Of a stretch of DNA of 32,867 nucleotides, positions 1 through 10,310 are shown one piece after another. The translations under genes were made by a program, and so were the position numbers. The stretch comes from Promethearchaeota archaeon (lineage in GTDB: Archaea; Asgardarchaeota; Lokiarchaeia; Sigyniarchaeales; SOKP01), in NCBI GenBank assembly GCA_019894885.1, contig JAGXNP010000013.1:1-32867 (forward strand), in the 5' to 3' direction. Position 1 is the stretch's first letter. Each line of letters begins with the position of its first letter. The notes under the pieces were generated by a model that ran no database searches, was not told where the DNA came from, and saw only the letters and a program-made list of their open reading frames with translations.

Positions 1-28
1 ATATTAAAGACAAAATTAATGAATATAA

Positions 29-1162
29 ATGAATGACGATAACAACTCCTCTGTGTTAAAAGAGTGTATAGATTTTATTCAACAACGCAAACGAGAAATC
101 AAAATTGAAGATTCACCATTTACCGAAAGAGATAATGAAATAAGTTATGATATTGCAGAAGAGAGAATTTTTCCAATTCCGATCTGTGATGTATCGCGAA
201 AATTAGCCTTCGTAGATGGGGGAACTGCATCAATTTTGAGCGCAGCGGATTTTAATATTAGTTTGAATAGAGTTGCAGGAGTGCTATTTGAAGGAAACAA
301 AATTAAATCATCCAAGAAAACTCCTGAGGTTATAGAATTTTATACTGCAACGATCCTAGAGCCTATGATAGATGGAAAAATGGCATACAATATCCAAATA
401 TTTCCGAGAGAACCAAGATTTAAAGAATTCTTGCCAGACAAGGAAATTATTATACCTTTGAGTGAAGTAAGGGATTTAATAGGATTTCGATTTATGCCGA
501 ATATTGAGATTTTCGGTGGAGTTGCAATGAGGTTTGCAGAATGGACATACGCCACCAAACTTATTGAGTATGAACTGGATAAGGGAGATATATTTACACG
601 AGACGGATCGCTTCAAACAGGATATAAAGATGAAATCTTGTTAGTGAGAGAGTTACACTCGGCAGCCGAGGAGAAAAGTGTCTATATTACGGGACTCTCG
701 AAGACGTGTAGGTTGATTACAAAGAGTGGAGATTCCTTAATTTCATTAGTTGATATGATAGCAAGTAAAAAATATCCAGAAGAAAAATGGTATTTTCATC
801 CAATTTATAAAATAACTAGGGCGGATAATTTAGCAGACGTCTATTTCGTGAAACTTCATAAATTTGCCCGTTCACCTTTTAGGTTTGATATTTATTTGGA
901 CCAATCAGAAAAGTTAGATCAACAAGAAAAAGAAGTTATAATCTCAAATCTAGCCATAAATTCTACTGATTTATCGTTTCCAGGTTATCCGTATGGCTTA
1001 ATAAAGGTAGATCAATTGTCGAGAGTAGGTGCAAGGGAAATTGGCCCTCAAAAAATTCAGTTAATGTCTGAATTCGATTCGGATTTATATGCTAAATATA
1101 TTTTACCTCGCATTCGCTCTATCGATGCGCATGATTTATTAAATGCAATAAGAAAAAACTAG
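29..1162 (+). CDS. nurA: NurA-type 5'-3' DNA-end-resection nuclease
   Basis: 377 aa ORF with NurA-like N-terminal 'LAFVDGGTASILSAADFNISLNRVAG' and C-terminal 'FPGYPYGLIKVDQLSRVGAREI'; directly upstream of HerA. Confidence 0.88.
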   Translation: MNDDNNSSVLKECIDFIQQRKREIKIEDSPFTERDNEISYDIAEERIFPIPICDVSRKLAFVDGGTASILSAADFNISLNRVAGVLFEGNKIKSSKKTPEVIEFYTATILEPMIDGKMAYNIQIFPREPRFKEFLPDKEIIIPLSEVRDLIGFRFMPNIEIFGGVAMRFAEWTYATKLIEYELDKGDIFTRDGSLQTGYKDEILLVRELHSAAEEKSVYITGLSKTCRLITKSGDSLISLVDMIASKKYPEEKWYFHPIYKITRADNLADVYFVKLHKFARSPFRFDIYLDQSEKLDQQEKEVIISNLAINSTDLSFPGYPYGLIKVDQLSRVGAREIGPQKIQLMSEFDSDLYAKYILPRIRSIDAHDLLNAIRKN

Positions 1163-1217
1163 AAAAAAACAATGGAATAAAATTATAATTTTAAAATAAT
1201 TATGAGTGTAATAAAAA

Positions 1218-2807
1218 ATGACAGAATTAGGTAATAAAATAGGAAGTTTCGTGTCAGGGTCTTTTGCAAAATTAATGTTACGGCAAAAATCCGACGAAGA
1301 TTTTGAGATTGGAGAATTGATTGTCGCTGGAAAAAGTATGGAGGAATATTCAATCTTCCAGATTAAAGATCTATTCTACGGAAGCCAAATTCCTGATAGT
1401 TCTTTGGAGTTAATGGCAGGGTATGGATTGGAAAGAGAACGTTCAAATCTCAAAATTTACGAGCCCGAACTGAGAAATTACGTGCTTGCTCACGCAAGAG
1501 AATTAATTTCTGTTAGAAAAAATAAGGTCTTAGAAAAATATGAGCTTACAAGTCCCAAAAAATTACCCAAATTCTTCTCAGATGTTTTCGAATTAGAGGA
1601 ATCTCATCTTCAATTTTTTCAAGAAGAAGAGATTGAGACGCCATTAAATCTTGGTAAAGTGCGTTCCGGTTCTAAAGTCTTAGATATAAATGTAAAGGTT
1701 AATGCTACTGAGGTATTAAAACATCACATATTAATACCCGCAGCAACAGGAAGAGGTAAATCAAATTTAGTAAAAACAATGCTCTACGGTCTTTTGGATA
1801 ACGAAAAGTGTGGAAAATTAATATTTGACCCTCATAATGAATATTATGGAACAATAACTCAAAAGGGTTTGAGAGATCATCCAAGAAGTCCTGAATTCTT
1901 AGAATATTATACTATTAGAGATACATCAGGAGCTAACGATTTGAAATTTAATATGAATCTCATTAATCCAGCTCATATTATCGGGAGTATAGAGCTTACA
2001 GACGCCCAAAAACAAGCGATCGTAGTGTTTTATCGATCTGATAGAAAAAAGTGGATTCAAAATATATATGAAGATCACACTTTAGAAGAACTTAAAAAAA
2101 AAGGAATTCAACTTACAACTATCGAAGTTCTAAGGAGGAAGCTTGGTCTATTATTAAACCTTTATCTTGAAGACGACGGAACTCTAACCGAAAAAGGGAT
2201 CTACTCATCGAGTGGCTACGAGCAAACTACCCACGCTATAATAAGTTCTTTATCAAAAGGTAAAACAGTAATAATCGACACATCTTTATTAGAAGGTGCA
2301 GAAGAAATATTTATTGCATCTATTATCGTAGAAGGTGTTTTTAAAGAATATAAAAACCTTAAGTTTCAAGATAAATTACACGAAAGACCCGTTATTTCGA
2401 TCGTAATCGAAGAAGCTCCGCGTGTTATAGGAAAAAAAGTGTTAGAATCAATTGATAATGTCTTTGGAAAAATCGCACGAGAAGGAAGAAAATTTCAAAT
2501 TGGTCTTATTGCAATTACACAGCTTCCAAGTATAATCGATCGTGAAATATTGGCAAATATGAATACGAAAATTATTCTTGGTAACGAGATGGGTCCAGAA
2601 CGCAGGGCTTTAATTGATAGTGCTGCACAAGACTTATCGGATGATAATCAAGCAATCGGAAGTCTTGATAAAGGAGAGGCCATTGTTACATCTACCTTTA
2701 CTAAATTTGCAGTTCCAATTAGCATTCCTTTATTTGAAGATTTTATTAAGGAAGGTAAACAAAAACAAAATTCAAAAACTAAAATAGTATCGCCAGGATT
2801 TTCTTGA
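1218..2807 (+). CDS. herA: HerA hexameric DNA translocase/helicase
   Basis: Walker A '[13 protein letters not shown]', Walker B-like '[11 protein letters not shown]', '[27 protein letters not shown]' typical of HerA; next to nurA and mre11/rad50. Confidence 0.93.
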   Translation: MTELGNKIGSFVSGSFAKLMLRQKSDEDFEIGELIVAGKSMEEYSIFQIKDLFYGSQIPDSSLELMAGYGLERERSNLKIYEPELRNYVLAHARELISVRKNKVLEKYELTSPKKLPKFFSDVFELEESHLQFFQEEEIETPLNLGKVRSGSKVLDINVKVNATEVLKHHILIPAATGRGKSNLVKTMLYGLLDNEKCGKLIFDPHNEYYGTITQKGLRDHPRSPEFLEYYTIRDTSGANDLKFNMNLINPAHIIGSIELTDAQKQAIVVFYRSDRKKWIQNIYEDHTLEELKKKGIQLTTIEVLRRKLGLLLNLYLEDDGTLTEKGIYSSSGYEQTTHAIISSLSKGKTVIIDTSLLEGAEEIFIASIIVEGVFKEYKNLKFQDKLHERPVISIVIEEAPRVIGKKVLESIDNVFGKIAREGRKFQIGLIAITQLPSIIDREILANMNTKIILGNEMGPERRALIDSAAQDLSDDNQAIGSLDKGEAIVTSTFTKFAVPISIPLFEDFIKEGKQKQNSKTKIVSPGFS

Positions 2808-2835
2808 ATCTTAATTTAATAAAAAATAGGAAAAT

Positions 2836-4146
2836 GTGAAAAGGATGTTTGTAAAATTCGCCCATTTATCTGATTGTCATTTGGGAGCTTGGAGAAATGA
2901 GATATTAAATCAAATGGGATACGAAGCGTTCGAGCAGGCAATTAATAAAATTGCTGAAGAGGAAGTAGACTTTGTTATTATTAGTGGCGATTTATTTGAT
3001 ATAAGTAATCCAAAAGTAGATGTTGTGGATTTAGCTGTAAGGGAGTTAAAAAAATTACGCGATAAAAACATACCTGTCTATGGGATAATGGGCTCACATG
3101 ATTTTTCTCCATCCGATAATTCTATGATCCGTCCCTTAATTTCGGCAGGACTCTTTATTGACGTATCTAAAGGCGAACTCACGGATGATAAAAAATTAAA
3201 ATTACATTTTATCCAAGATTCAAAAACGGGTATAAAATTAACGGGATTACGAGCACGAAAAAGAAGTTTAGAAATCGAAGATTATAAGCGATTACTACGA
3301 GAAGATTTAGAGAACGAAAAAGGAATTAAAATATTTGTATTACACACTATGCTGAGCGAATTAAAACCAGTAGAATTCAAAGATATGGAATCTGCTCCTA
3401 AATCGCTATTACCCCAAGATTTTGCTTATTATGCCGGTGGCCATCTTCATAAGACTGTTCCTGAAAAATTACGAGAAGGAGATCACACTCTTATTGTTGA
3501 TCAAAGTAATAAAATTATTTATCCTGGATCGCTTTATCCAACGGATTTTCGCGAGCTTGAAAAATATCAATATGGTGGCTTCTGTATCGTTTCTGGAGAT
3601 ATTAACGTCGAATCTCAAAGTTCAGATTTTAAGATTACATTTATTCCAATAAAACCAAGAGAAATTCTTACACTGATAATTGATTGCACTAATAAAACTG
3701 CTATAGATGCTTTAGAACTTATTGACCAAAAAATTTCAGCTTTAAGTGCTGAAGATAAAATTGTAACAGTTCGAATTATAGGTTCGCTTACCTCTGGTAG
3801 AACGTATGAGATTAAATCAAACGAAATTGCAGAACAATTAAGAAATAAAGGAGCGCTTGAGGTATTAATAAATAAAAATGCTCTTACATCCAAAGAATAC
3901 GCTCCAATTAGCGTTGCAGTTGGAAAAACAAACAAGGAGATCGAAGAGGCGCTCATTCACGAACATGCTGAAAAAACCGATATGAAAAAAACATCTAAAA
4001 AAGACATGGAAAATAAAATCCATGGAATCTTAGGAGTATTAGGTACTGATAGAAAAGAAGGAACTCAAGTCAGAGAATATAACGAAGAACTGTTGCGTCA
4101 ATTTCTTAAGATTTTTGATTTAAATAAAACGGGGAAGAACCTATGA
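2836..4146 (+). CDS. mre11: Mre11 nuclease (DNA repair exonuclease)
   Basis: Metallophosphoesterase motifs DCHLG, GDLFD, GSHD, HTM, GHLH; the given start is GTG, with an alternative ATG at 2845 (MFVKFAHLSDCHLG). Confidence 0.93.
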   Translation: MKRMFVKFAHLSDCHLGAWRNEILNQMGYEAFEQAINKIAEEEVDFVIISGDLFDISNPKVDVVDLAVRELKKLRDKNIPVYGIMGSHDFSPSDNSMIRPLISAGLFIDVSKGELTDDKKLKLHFIQDSKTGIKLTGLRARKRSLEIEDYKRLLREDLENEKGIKIFVLHTMLSELKPVEFKDMESAPKSLLPQDFAYYAGGHLHKTVPEKLREGDHTLIVDQSNKIIYPGSLYPTDFRELEKYQYGGFCIVSGDINVESQSSDFKITFIPIKPREILTLIIDCTNKTAIDALELIDQKISALSAEDKIVTVRIIGSLTSGRTYEIKSNEIAEQLRNKGALEVLINKNALTSKEYAPISVAVGKTNKEIEEALIHEHAEKTDMKKTSKKDMENKIHGILGVLGTDRKEGTQVREYNEELLRQFLKIFDLNKTGKNL

Positions 4147-6227
4147 TTTTGGAATCGATTAAAATAGGGAATATTAGAAGTATCAAAAATTTAGATCTTA
4201 CTTTTCCCCGGTCAACAATGCTTTTTTATGGAGATATCGGTAGTGGAAAAAGTTCAGTTCTAAAGGCAATCGAATTTGCTTTATTTGGAACGCTAACGAG
4301 CGCCGATTTAAGTGGAGATTCTGTCTTACGTCGAGGTGAAAGCAGTGCGTCTGTAGAGTTAACATTTTTACTCGATAACGATAAATACGTAATAAAGAGA
4401 GGGCTTTCAAAAAATAAAAAGGGGAATGTTTCGCAGACAAAAGGTTCGTTAACGATAAACGAGAGCGAAACATCTTACGCGGCAACTGATCTACGTAGAA
4501 AGATTTTAGAAACGCTCAACTATTCAGTTACTCGATACGAACGGGCACAAAAAATTGATTTGTTTCGATATACGGTATATACCCCCCAAGAATCAGTAAA
4601 AGAGATTTTAGAAGCCGATCCAGATAAACGATTTGAAATTTTAAAGGATGTATTTGGTATTGAGAAATACGAAGTTGCTTTAAGAAATATCAAGATTATT
4701 GGCGATTTTTTACGAGACGATATTAAAGAGACTGAAATTCGAATCGGTCAATTTGAAGGAATCGAAGATCTGATTCCACAAAAAGAAATCGAACTAAGAG
4801 ACCAAGAGAGCAAAATTAGTGGTATGGAGAAGGAGAGCAAATTAAAACAAAACGAGGTTGATCTTGTTCAAAAGGATCTTAATGCCATAAAAACAAAAAA
4901 AGAAGATGTATCAAAGAAAATAATAGAACTGGATAGTAAAGAAGAGAAATTTAAAGAATATACTGAACTAAGAGAGCAACACGCTAAAGATCTAAACACT
5001 GCCCAGAATAACATTAAGGCGAACGAAGAAGAAGCTAAAAAAATTATATTAGCTGAACTGTCAATAGATTTAACTGAAGACCAGATACGTGAACAGATCT
5101 CTAAAACCCGAAAACAAATATCCGAAAAAGAAAAAAAGAGAGCAGTTATCGAACAAAAAATTAAAGATATTGACGAATTGTTAGAAAAAGGAAAATGTTC
5201 GTTATGCGGACAAGAAATTCACGAAGAGAAAAGATTTAGAGCAGAATTAAAGGACGAATTAGGAAAAGTTGAATCGTTTTCAAACGAAATAGATGTATCA
5301 TCAAAAAAAATTGACGTATTAGAAGTTAATCTGAAGGATTTACAAGAATTTACCGCAAATAAAAGCAAAATAGAATTATACGAAAAACTAGTAGAAGCGA
5401 GCAAAAGACAAGAGAAAGATAGTCAGAACAAACTCGACGAAATCATAAAAAAATTAGATCAGCTACAAAAAGATATAGATGGAATGTTAAAAGCTTTTAA
5501 AATTACTGATATAACAGAATTAAAAAAATTAGACTCGGAGATTAAAGAAAATCTAGAGTCTTTTGAAAAGAAGATAGAAGAATTGAAAGCCCAAAAAAAT
5601 GCTATTGAAATAGATTTAAGTGCTGAAAGGACAAAACAAGAGTATATGAAAAAAGAAGTTAACGAATTAAAAGCCGGATTAGAAGATAAGAAGAAATTAA
5701 AAGAGAAGCTGGAATACTCTACTGAAATAAAAAATTGGGTAAAAGATCAATTTCCTGTTTTACTAAGGGATATTGAAAGGCAGATATTAATTTCGAGCGC
5801 TCGCGATTTTAATGTGTTTTTTAAAGAATGGTTTAACGTCTTAGTTGAGGAAGGAAATATAGAAGTTGAGATTCGCCCCGACGATTTTCAGCCAATAATC
5901 AACGTTAACGGTTACGATTCTCCATTTCATGACCTATCAGGAGGAGAAAAGAGTGCAATATCGTTAGCTTACAGGTTAGGACTAACTAAAATCATTAACG
6001 AAAGATATCAAGACGTTAAAACTAAAGATTTATTAATTTTAGACGAACCCACCGATGGTTTTAGTCAACAGCAAGTCAACCGGATGCAAGAAATATTCGA
6101 TACACTCAATACAGCTCAGATGATAATCATTTCTCATGAAAGATCGCTGGATTCCTTTATAACAGACATTTTTACGTTCAAGAAGGGAAATCATCAAACA
6201 AAAGTGGTTAAAGAAACAATAGAATAA
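4143..6227 (+). CDS. rad50: Rad50 ATPase
   Basis: Walker A 'GDIGSGKSSVLKAIEFALFG', coiled coil with zinc-hook CSLC (5196-5207), ABC signature 'DLSGGEKSA', Walker B 'DLLILDEPTDGFS'; ATGA overlap with mre11. Confidence 0.95.
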   Translation: MILESIKIGNIRSIKNLDLTFPRSTMLFYGDIGSGKSSVLKAIEFALFGTLTSADLSGDSVLRRGESSASVELTFLLDNDKYVIKRGLSKNKKGNVSQTKGSLTINESETSYAATDLRRKILETLNYSVTRYERAQKIDLFRYTVYTPQESVKEILEADPDKRFEILKDVFGIEKYEVALRNIKIIGDFLRDDIKETEIRIGQFEGIEDLIPQKEIELRDQESKISGMEKESKLKQNEVDLVQKDLNAIKTKKEDVSKKIIELDSKEEKFKEYTELREQHAKDLNTAQNNIKANEEEAKKIILAELSIDLTEDQIREQISKTRKQISEKEKKRAVIEQKIKDIDELLEKGKCSLCGQEIHEEKRFRAELKDELGKVESFSNEIDVSSKKIDVLEVNLKDLQEFTANKSKIELYEKLVEASKRQEKDSQNKLDEIIKKLDQLQKDIDGMLKAFKITDITELKKLDSEIKENLESFEKKIEELKAQKNAIEIDLSAERTKQEYMKKEVNELKAGLEDKKKLKEKLEYSTEIKNWVKDQFPVLLRDIERQILISSARDFNVFFKEWFNVLVEEGNIEVEIRPDDFQPIINVNGYDSPFHDLSGGEKSAISLAYRLGLTKIINERYQDVKTKDLLILDEPTDGFSQQQVNRMQEIFDTLNTAQMIIISHERSLDSFITDIFTFKKGNHQTKVVKETIE

Positions 6228-6308
6228 TGAGTAATATGATAGATTTCTTAAGATTTTCAATATTACATTATCAATTGTTAAATTAATTGTGACTCATACT
6301 TTATATTT

Positions 6309-7244
6309 TTGAAAATAAATAAAAACTTTAATAAATCTCAAGCTAATAATGTGAAAGAAATCATGATAAACGATGATGTTTTATCATCTGAAGCGAATCA
6401 TCCCCTCTTTAACTCGTTCACGTTTGTAAAAGGGATTGGCATTAAAACAGAAATAACACTCAGAGAATTAGGGATATCTTGTTGGAATGACGTGATAAAA
6501 AAGCAGTGTCCTAAATTGTTTCCAAAACAAAAGTGGTATGCTATATGGAATGGCGTCAATTCAGCAATTGAAGCTCTTAAAACCCTCAATATTTCCCAAT
6601 TAACAAATCTTATACCCAAAATACAACATTGGAAGATAATTCCAAACTTTATTAATCGCATAGCTTACCTCGATATTGAGACGACGGGTCTAAGTCCTCA
6701 TTATAGCCATATAACGACTATTGCTGTTTATGATGGAACGAAAGTTCATGATTTTGTTCGAGGTGACAACTTAAATGAATTTTCCACGTTTATTTCAAAA
6801 TTTCCGGCAATAGCAACATTTTATGGCAAAGCTTTTGATATTCCATTTATCAAGCAAGAAATGGGAATCGCATTTAATCAGATCCATTTTGACGTGTGCT
6901 TCTTACTCAAGAGATTAGAGATAAAAGGCGGGTTAAAAAAAATTGAGAAAAGGTTTGGAATCTCGCGCGGAGCTCTTGAAGATTTGGACGGCTATACTGC
7001 GGTGCTCTTATGGGACAAATTTAAAAAAACCAAGAAAAAAGAATATCTCGAAACGTTATTAGCCTATAACAACGAAGACGTTATAAACCTCGAGTTTCTC
7101 TTGTATAAAGCCTTCAATTTATTGATAGAAAGAGAACAAACCCTTACAGCTCCTTTAGAACTTCCAAAGAAGCAGGTTACAAATCCTTTTCGAGCAAATA
7201 AACGGGTAGTGCGGGAAGTTTTAGGAAGAAGGACCTATTTTTAG
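6309..7244 (+). CDS. YprB-like RNase H-fold (DEDD) 3'-5' exonuclease with HhH-like N-terminus
   Basis: 'IAYLDIETTGLSPHYSHITTIAVYDG', 'FYGKAFDIPFIKQ', 'YNNEDVINLEFLL' give the DEDD pattern; N-terminal 'GIGIKTEITLRELGI' resembles HhH. Start is TTG as called; an ATG at about 6363 is possible. Confidence 0.8.
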   Translation: MKINKNFNKSQANNVKEIMINDDVLSSEANHPLFNSFTFVKGIGIKTEITLRELGISCWNDVIKKQCPKLFPKQKWYAIWNGVNSAIEALKTLNISQLTNLIPKIQHWKIIPNFINRIAYLDIETTGLSPHYSHITTIAVYDGTKVHDFVRGDNLNEFSTFISKFPAIATFYGKAFDIPFIKQEMGIAFNQIHFDVCFLLKRLEIKGGLKKIEKRFGISRGALEDLDGYTAVLLWDKFKKTKKKEYLETLLAYNNEDVINLEFLLYKAFNLLIEREQTLTAPLELPKKQVTNPFRANKRVVREVLGRRTYF

Positions 7245-7266
7245 GGTTAAAACTCAAAAATTGTAG

Positions 7267-9420
7267 TTATTTCTTACCAAGCTTATCTGCCGTCGTAAAT
7301 AACGATCCATCGCTTTTTTTTGGATTCTTTTTGTCAATCGGAGTGGGTTTATAGCGAACCGACGATCTTTTATAGACTTTAGGCTTCAATTCTTCAACAA
7401 ATTTAGATATGCGCACTGTCTGAGGTCCTCTGTAGGATTCTATTACTGCAGGCGAAATCAGATACAATTCGTCCTTCGTTCTGGTTGTTGCCACGTAAAA
7501 CACCCTTCTTTCCTCTTCGTAAGCGTCAGCATCGCCAACCACCCTACTGGATGGAAAAAAATCTTCGCACAACATTGGGATGAACACTACCCGCCATTCC
7601 AAACCCTTAGCCCGATGAATAGTAGATAAGACCAGCGGTTTTTCTTCTTCGTTCGGAGAGCCCATTGAGAACGTTTTAGACTCAATAGCTGAGGCGTTCA
7701 AACTTAAGTTCTCTAAAAATTTTTGAGTGGTAGGATAATTTTGAGCGTAAACTCCTAATTGATGTAAATCTTCTATTCTATCTTGCCAATTATCGTACTT
7801 AGCCTTAATATGATCTTCAAGCGCTTCTATTAACTTTCTAATTACTTCAGTTGGAGCGTCTTCAATTGTAAAACCAATTAACTGTTTGGTATGAGAAATT
7901 AGGTTTTTAACGCCGTCTTTTGAGATTCTTGATCCTTTGAGCTGCTTAGCAATAAACGTATTGCTCGAAATGTTGACGATTGGATCCTCAGTTTTTGAGA
8001 TTGCTTCAAAAATCTTTGATCCTGAAACATTACCAATGCCTGAGATAATGCTAAATATTCGAGACCAAGAGATTTCGTCGTAAGGATTTTCAATTACGCG
8101 TAAATGAGCTAACATATCTTTTATGTGGGCTTTTTCGAAAAACGCTACTCCTGCTCGGACTTCGTAGGGGATGTTTTTTGCTTTTAACTCCAGCTCGATT
8201 CTTAAAGTATGAAAACCTGCTCGTACGAGAATTGCCATTTCATTTAGTTTATATCCATCTTGGCGTAATTGTAAAATTTGGTTTGCGATGAATCGCGCTT
8301 GGTCTTTGTTGTCTCCTAAATTTACTTGAAACGGTTTGACACCACTCGGTCTCGTAGCTCTCATAGATTTTTTAAATTGATTTTCGTTGTGGTCGATACA
8401 ATCGTTCGCTAACTCTAAAATTTGAGGGATGCTCCGATAATTGTAGGTAATGGTGTATCTTTTGCATTTTTTGTAGTTCTTTTCAAAATTCAATATGTTC
8501 TGAAAATTAGCCCCTCGAAACGCGTATATACTCTGGGCATCATCTCCAACCGCCATAATATTCTGTTCTGGATTTTGCAATACGATTTTATGAATAATTT
8601 CGTCTTGGATATAGTTAGTATCTTGATATTCGTCAACCAATACGTATTTAATCTTACTAGCGATTAGTTTAGCGATGTTTCTTTCGTCGAGCAATCTACT
8701 CCAGAATACCAGCAGATCGTCGAAATCTAATAAGCCGTCGTCTGCTTTTTTAGTTTTATAAATTTTAATAACTTCGTTTAATTTAGCAAGAACAGGATCG
8801 CTATCAAACTGACCGTATTTCCATTGGACCACTTCCCGAATAGATTTGTTACAATTAATCGAAAACGATAAAATTGATTTGACCATTGCTGATGTGGGAA
8901 ACCGCTCTTCGAGGTCTTTTACACCTACTTTGTCGATTGATAGTTTCATCAATCCTTTAGCGTCGGTCTCGTCCATTATAGTAAAATTAGGCTTTAGTCC
9001 AAGCGTTTTTGCGTAAATCCTCAAGAAGCGATTAGCGATTGAGTGAAAAGTACCCCCCCATATACCTTTTGGTTTTTTTCCAAGTAGAATTTCTACGCGT
9101 TTAATCATTTCGTGAGCGGCTTTATTGGTGAACGTCACCAACATTATCTGGCTCGGTTTCACTCCCGATACTAAAAGCTTAGCAACGGAATAGACGATCG
9201 TTCTCGTTTTTCCAGAGCCAGCTCCGGCAATAACCAGCATTGGTCCTTGGATATTGTTGACAATTTCGAGTTGTTCTTCGTTTAAATCTGCCTCAAAATC
9301 GATCTCGTTGTATTCCTCTATTATTTCTGGTTTTTCGACATCTTCTAGAGATTTCGCGTAGTCTTCGTCGTAAAATTCAAAGACAAATTCCTCCTCTCCA
9401 CCCTCTTTTTTTTGCGTCAT
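7267..9420 (-). CDS. UvrD/PcrA/Rep-family SF1 DNA helicase
   Basis: 'VIAGAGSGKTRTIVYSVAKLL', 'YVLVDEYQDTNYIQ', 'AVGDDAQSIYAFRGA', 'LSTIHRAKGLEWRVVFIP', 'EERRVFYVATTRTKDELYL'. Confidence 0.95.
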   Translation of the reverse strand: MTQKKEGGEEEFVFEFYDEDYAKSLEDVEKPEIIEEYNEIDFEADLNEEQLEIVNNIQGPMLVIAGAGSGKTRTIVYSVAKLLVSGVKPSQIMLVTFTNKAAHEMIKRVEILLGKKPKGIWGGTFHSIANRFLRIYAKTLGLKPNFTIMDETDAKGLMKLSIDKVGVKDLEERFPTSAMVKSILSFSINCNKSIREVVQWKYGQFDSDPVLAKLNEVIKIYKTKKADDGLLDFDDLLVFWSRLLDERNIAKLIASKIKYVLVDEYQDTNYIQDEIIHKIVLQNPEQNIMAVGDDAQSIYAFRGANFQNILNFEKNYKKCKRYTITYNYRSIPQILELANDCIDHNENQFKKSMRATRPSGVKPFQVNLGDNKDQARFIANQILQLRQDGYKLNEMAILVRAGFHTLRIELELKAKNIPYEVRAGVAFFEKAHIKDMLAHLRVIENPYDEISWSRIFSIISGIGNVSGSKIFEAISKTEDPIVNISSNTFIAKQLKGSRISKDGVKNLISHTKQLIGFTIEDAPTEVIRKLIEALEDHIKAKYDNWQDRIEDLHQLGVYAQNYPTTQKFLENLSLNASAIESKTFSMGSPNEEEKPLVLSTIHRAKGLEWRVVFIPMLCEDFFPSSRVVGDADAYEEERRVFYVATTRTKDELYLISPAVIESYRGPQTVRISKFVEELKPKVYKRSSVRYKPTPIDKKNPKKSDGSLFTTADKLGKK

Positions 9421-9468
9421 TCGTGAATCTCTTGAATTTTTTTATGTTATTATCATTTTAGTTTTAAA

Positions 9469-9765
9469 TTAAGTTTTTCTTGGTTTCCAGTAAAGCTCAA
9501 TTCCAAATTTTAAATTAATATTTTGAGCCTTCTTTTCATCTTTTGCCCAGCCGCCCTTAATTACTGATTTAGGGATAAAAAGAACTTTATCATCTATATT
9601 CCTCCCAAACATAACAGCCAAAGATGTTTCAAGTTCGTAAAAAATTTTCTCTACATAACTCCCGCCTTCTACCATGTTGTACGCGAAAGAAACAATTTCC
9701 ATGTTGTCTTTATCAGTAATATTAATCGACCTATGATGATTTAAATCGTTAGAAATTAAGTCCAA
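9469..9765 (-). CDS. hypothetical protein (98 aa)
   Basis: ORF on the same strand as the helicase in otherwise empty space; no family recognised. Confidence 0.4.
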   Translation of the reverse strand: MDLISNDLNHHRSINITDKDNMEIVSFAYNMVEGGSYVEKIFYELETSLAVMFGRNIDDKVLFIPKSVIKGGWAKDEKKAQNINLKFGIELYWKPRKT

Positions 9766-10310
9766 TTAGTTTTATGTCTTTTATTTTTTAGAGATAACAG
9801 AATTCGACAAAATTTTATAATATAGTAACAATCATTTTACTATTTAAATTTTTGCCAAACTTTATGCTAGTCAACTTGTTAGTAGTAGTAGTAAATAAAA
9901 ACGCTATTCGACCAAATACCGCAATATATCTTTACAATTTACAACTTGTCTTTACAAATTCAACTTTTTTCATCGTAAAAAATCTAAATATTTTTTTTTG
10001 AAAGCAATTGTAAGCCTTTTTGGAAAAGTAATTCTCTGAATTTGAAGACAAATATAGTAAACACTAAAGTTCAAACTCGTACATTCTTAAACTCTCGTTT
10101 TAAAGCGTATTTGGAACTGTGGGGGTTGCTGCAAAACATTCTACGGTCATTAAAAAAAAAAACTTAAAGATAATCCAATTCTTCCCTGAGCTGTGACTAG
10201 GTAGACTCAAGCTTGTACAGAGGATAAGCGAATTTGTGAGATTTCTTAGTTGAAAACAAATTGGTATCAAAAATTGGACAGGGATTTATGAGTTCACTTA
10301 GTTCTGTCTA

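Noticed and set aside
340-558. 72 aa minus-strand ORF within nurA
   Set aside because: Antisense shadow ORF with no family signal
3615-3956. 113 aa minus-strand ORF within mre11
   Set aside because: Antisense to a strongly supported mre11; no recognisable domain
4198-4485. 95 aa minus-strand ORF antisense to the Rad50 Walker A region
   Set aside because: The opposite strand encodes conserved Rad50 motifs
9884-9895. 'GTAGTAGTAGTA'-type short tandem repeat as a microsatellite of note
   Set aside because: Too short to be more than chance in an AT-rich spacer
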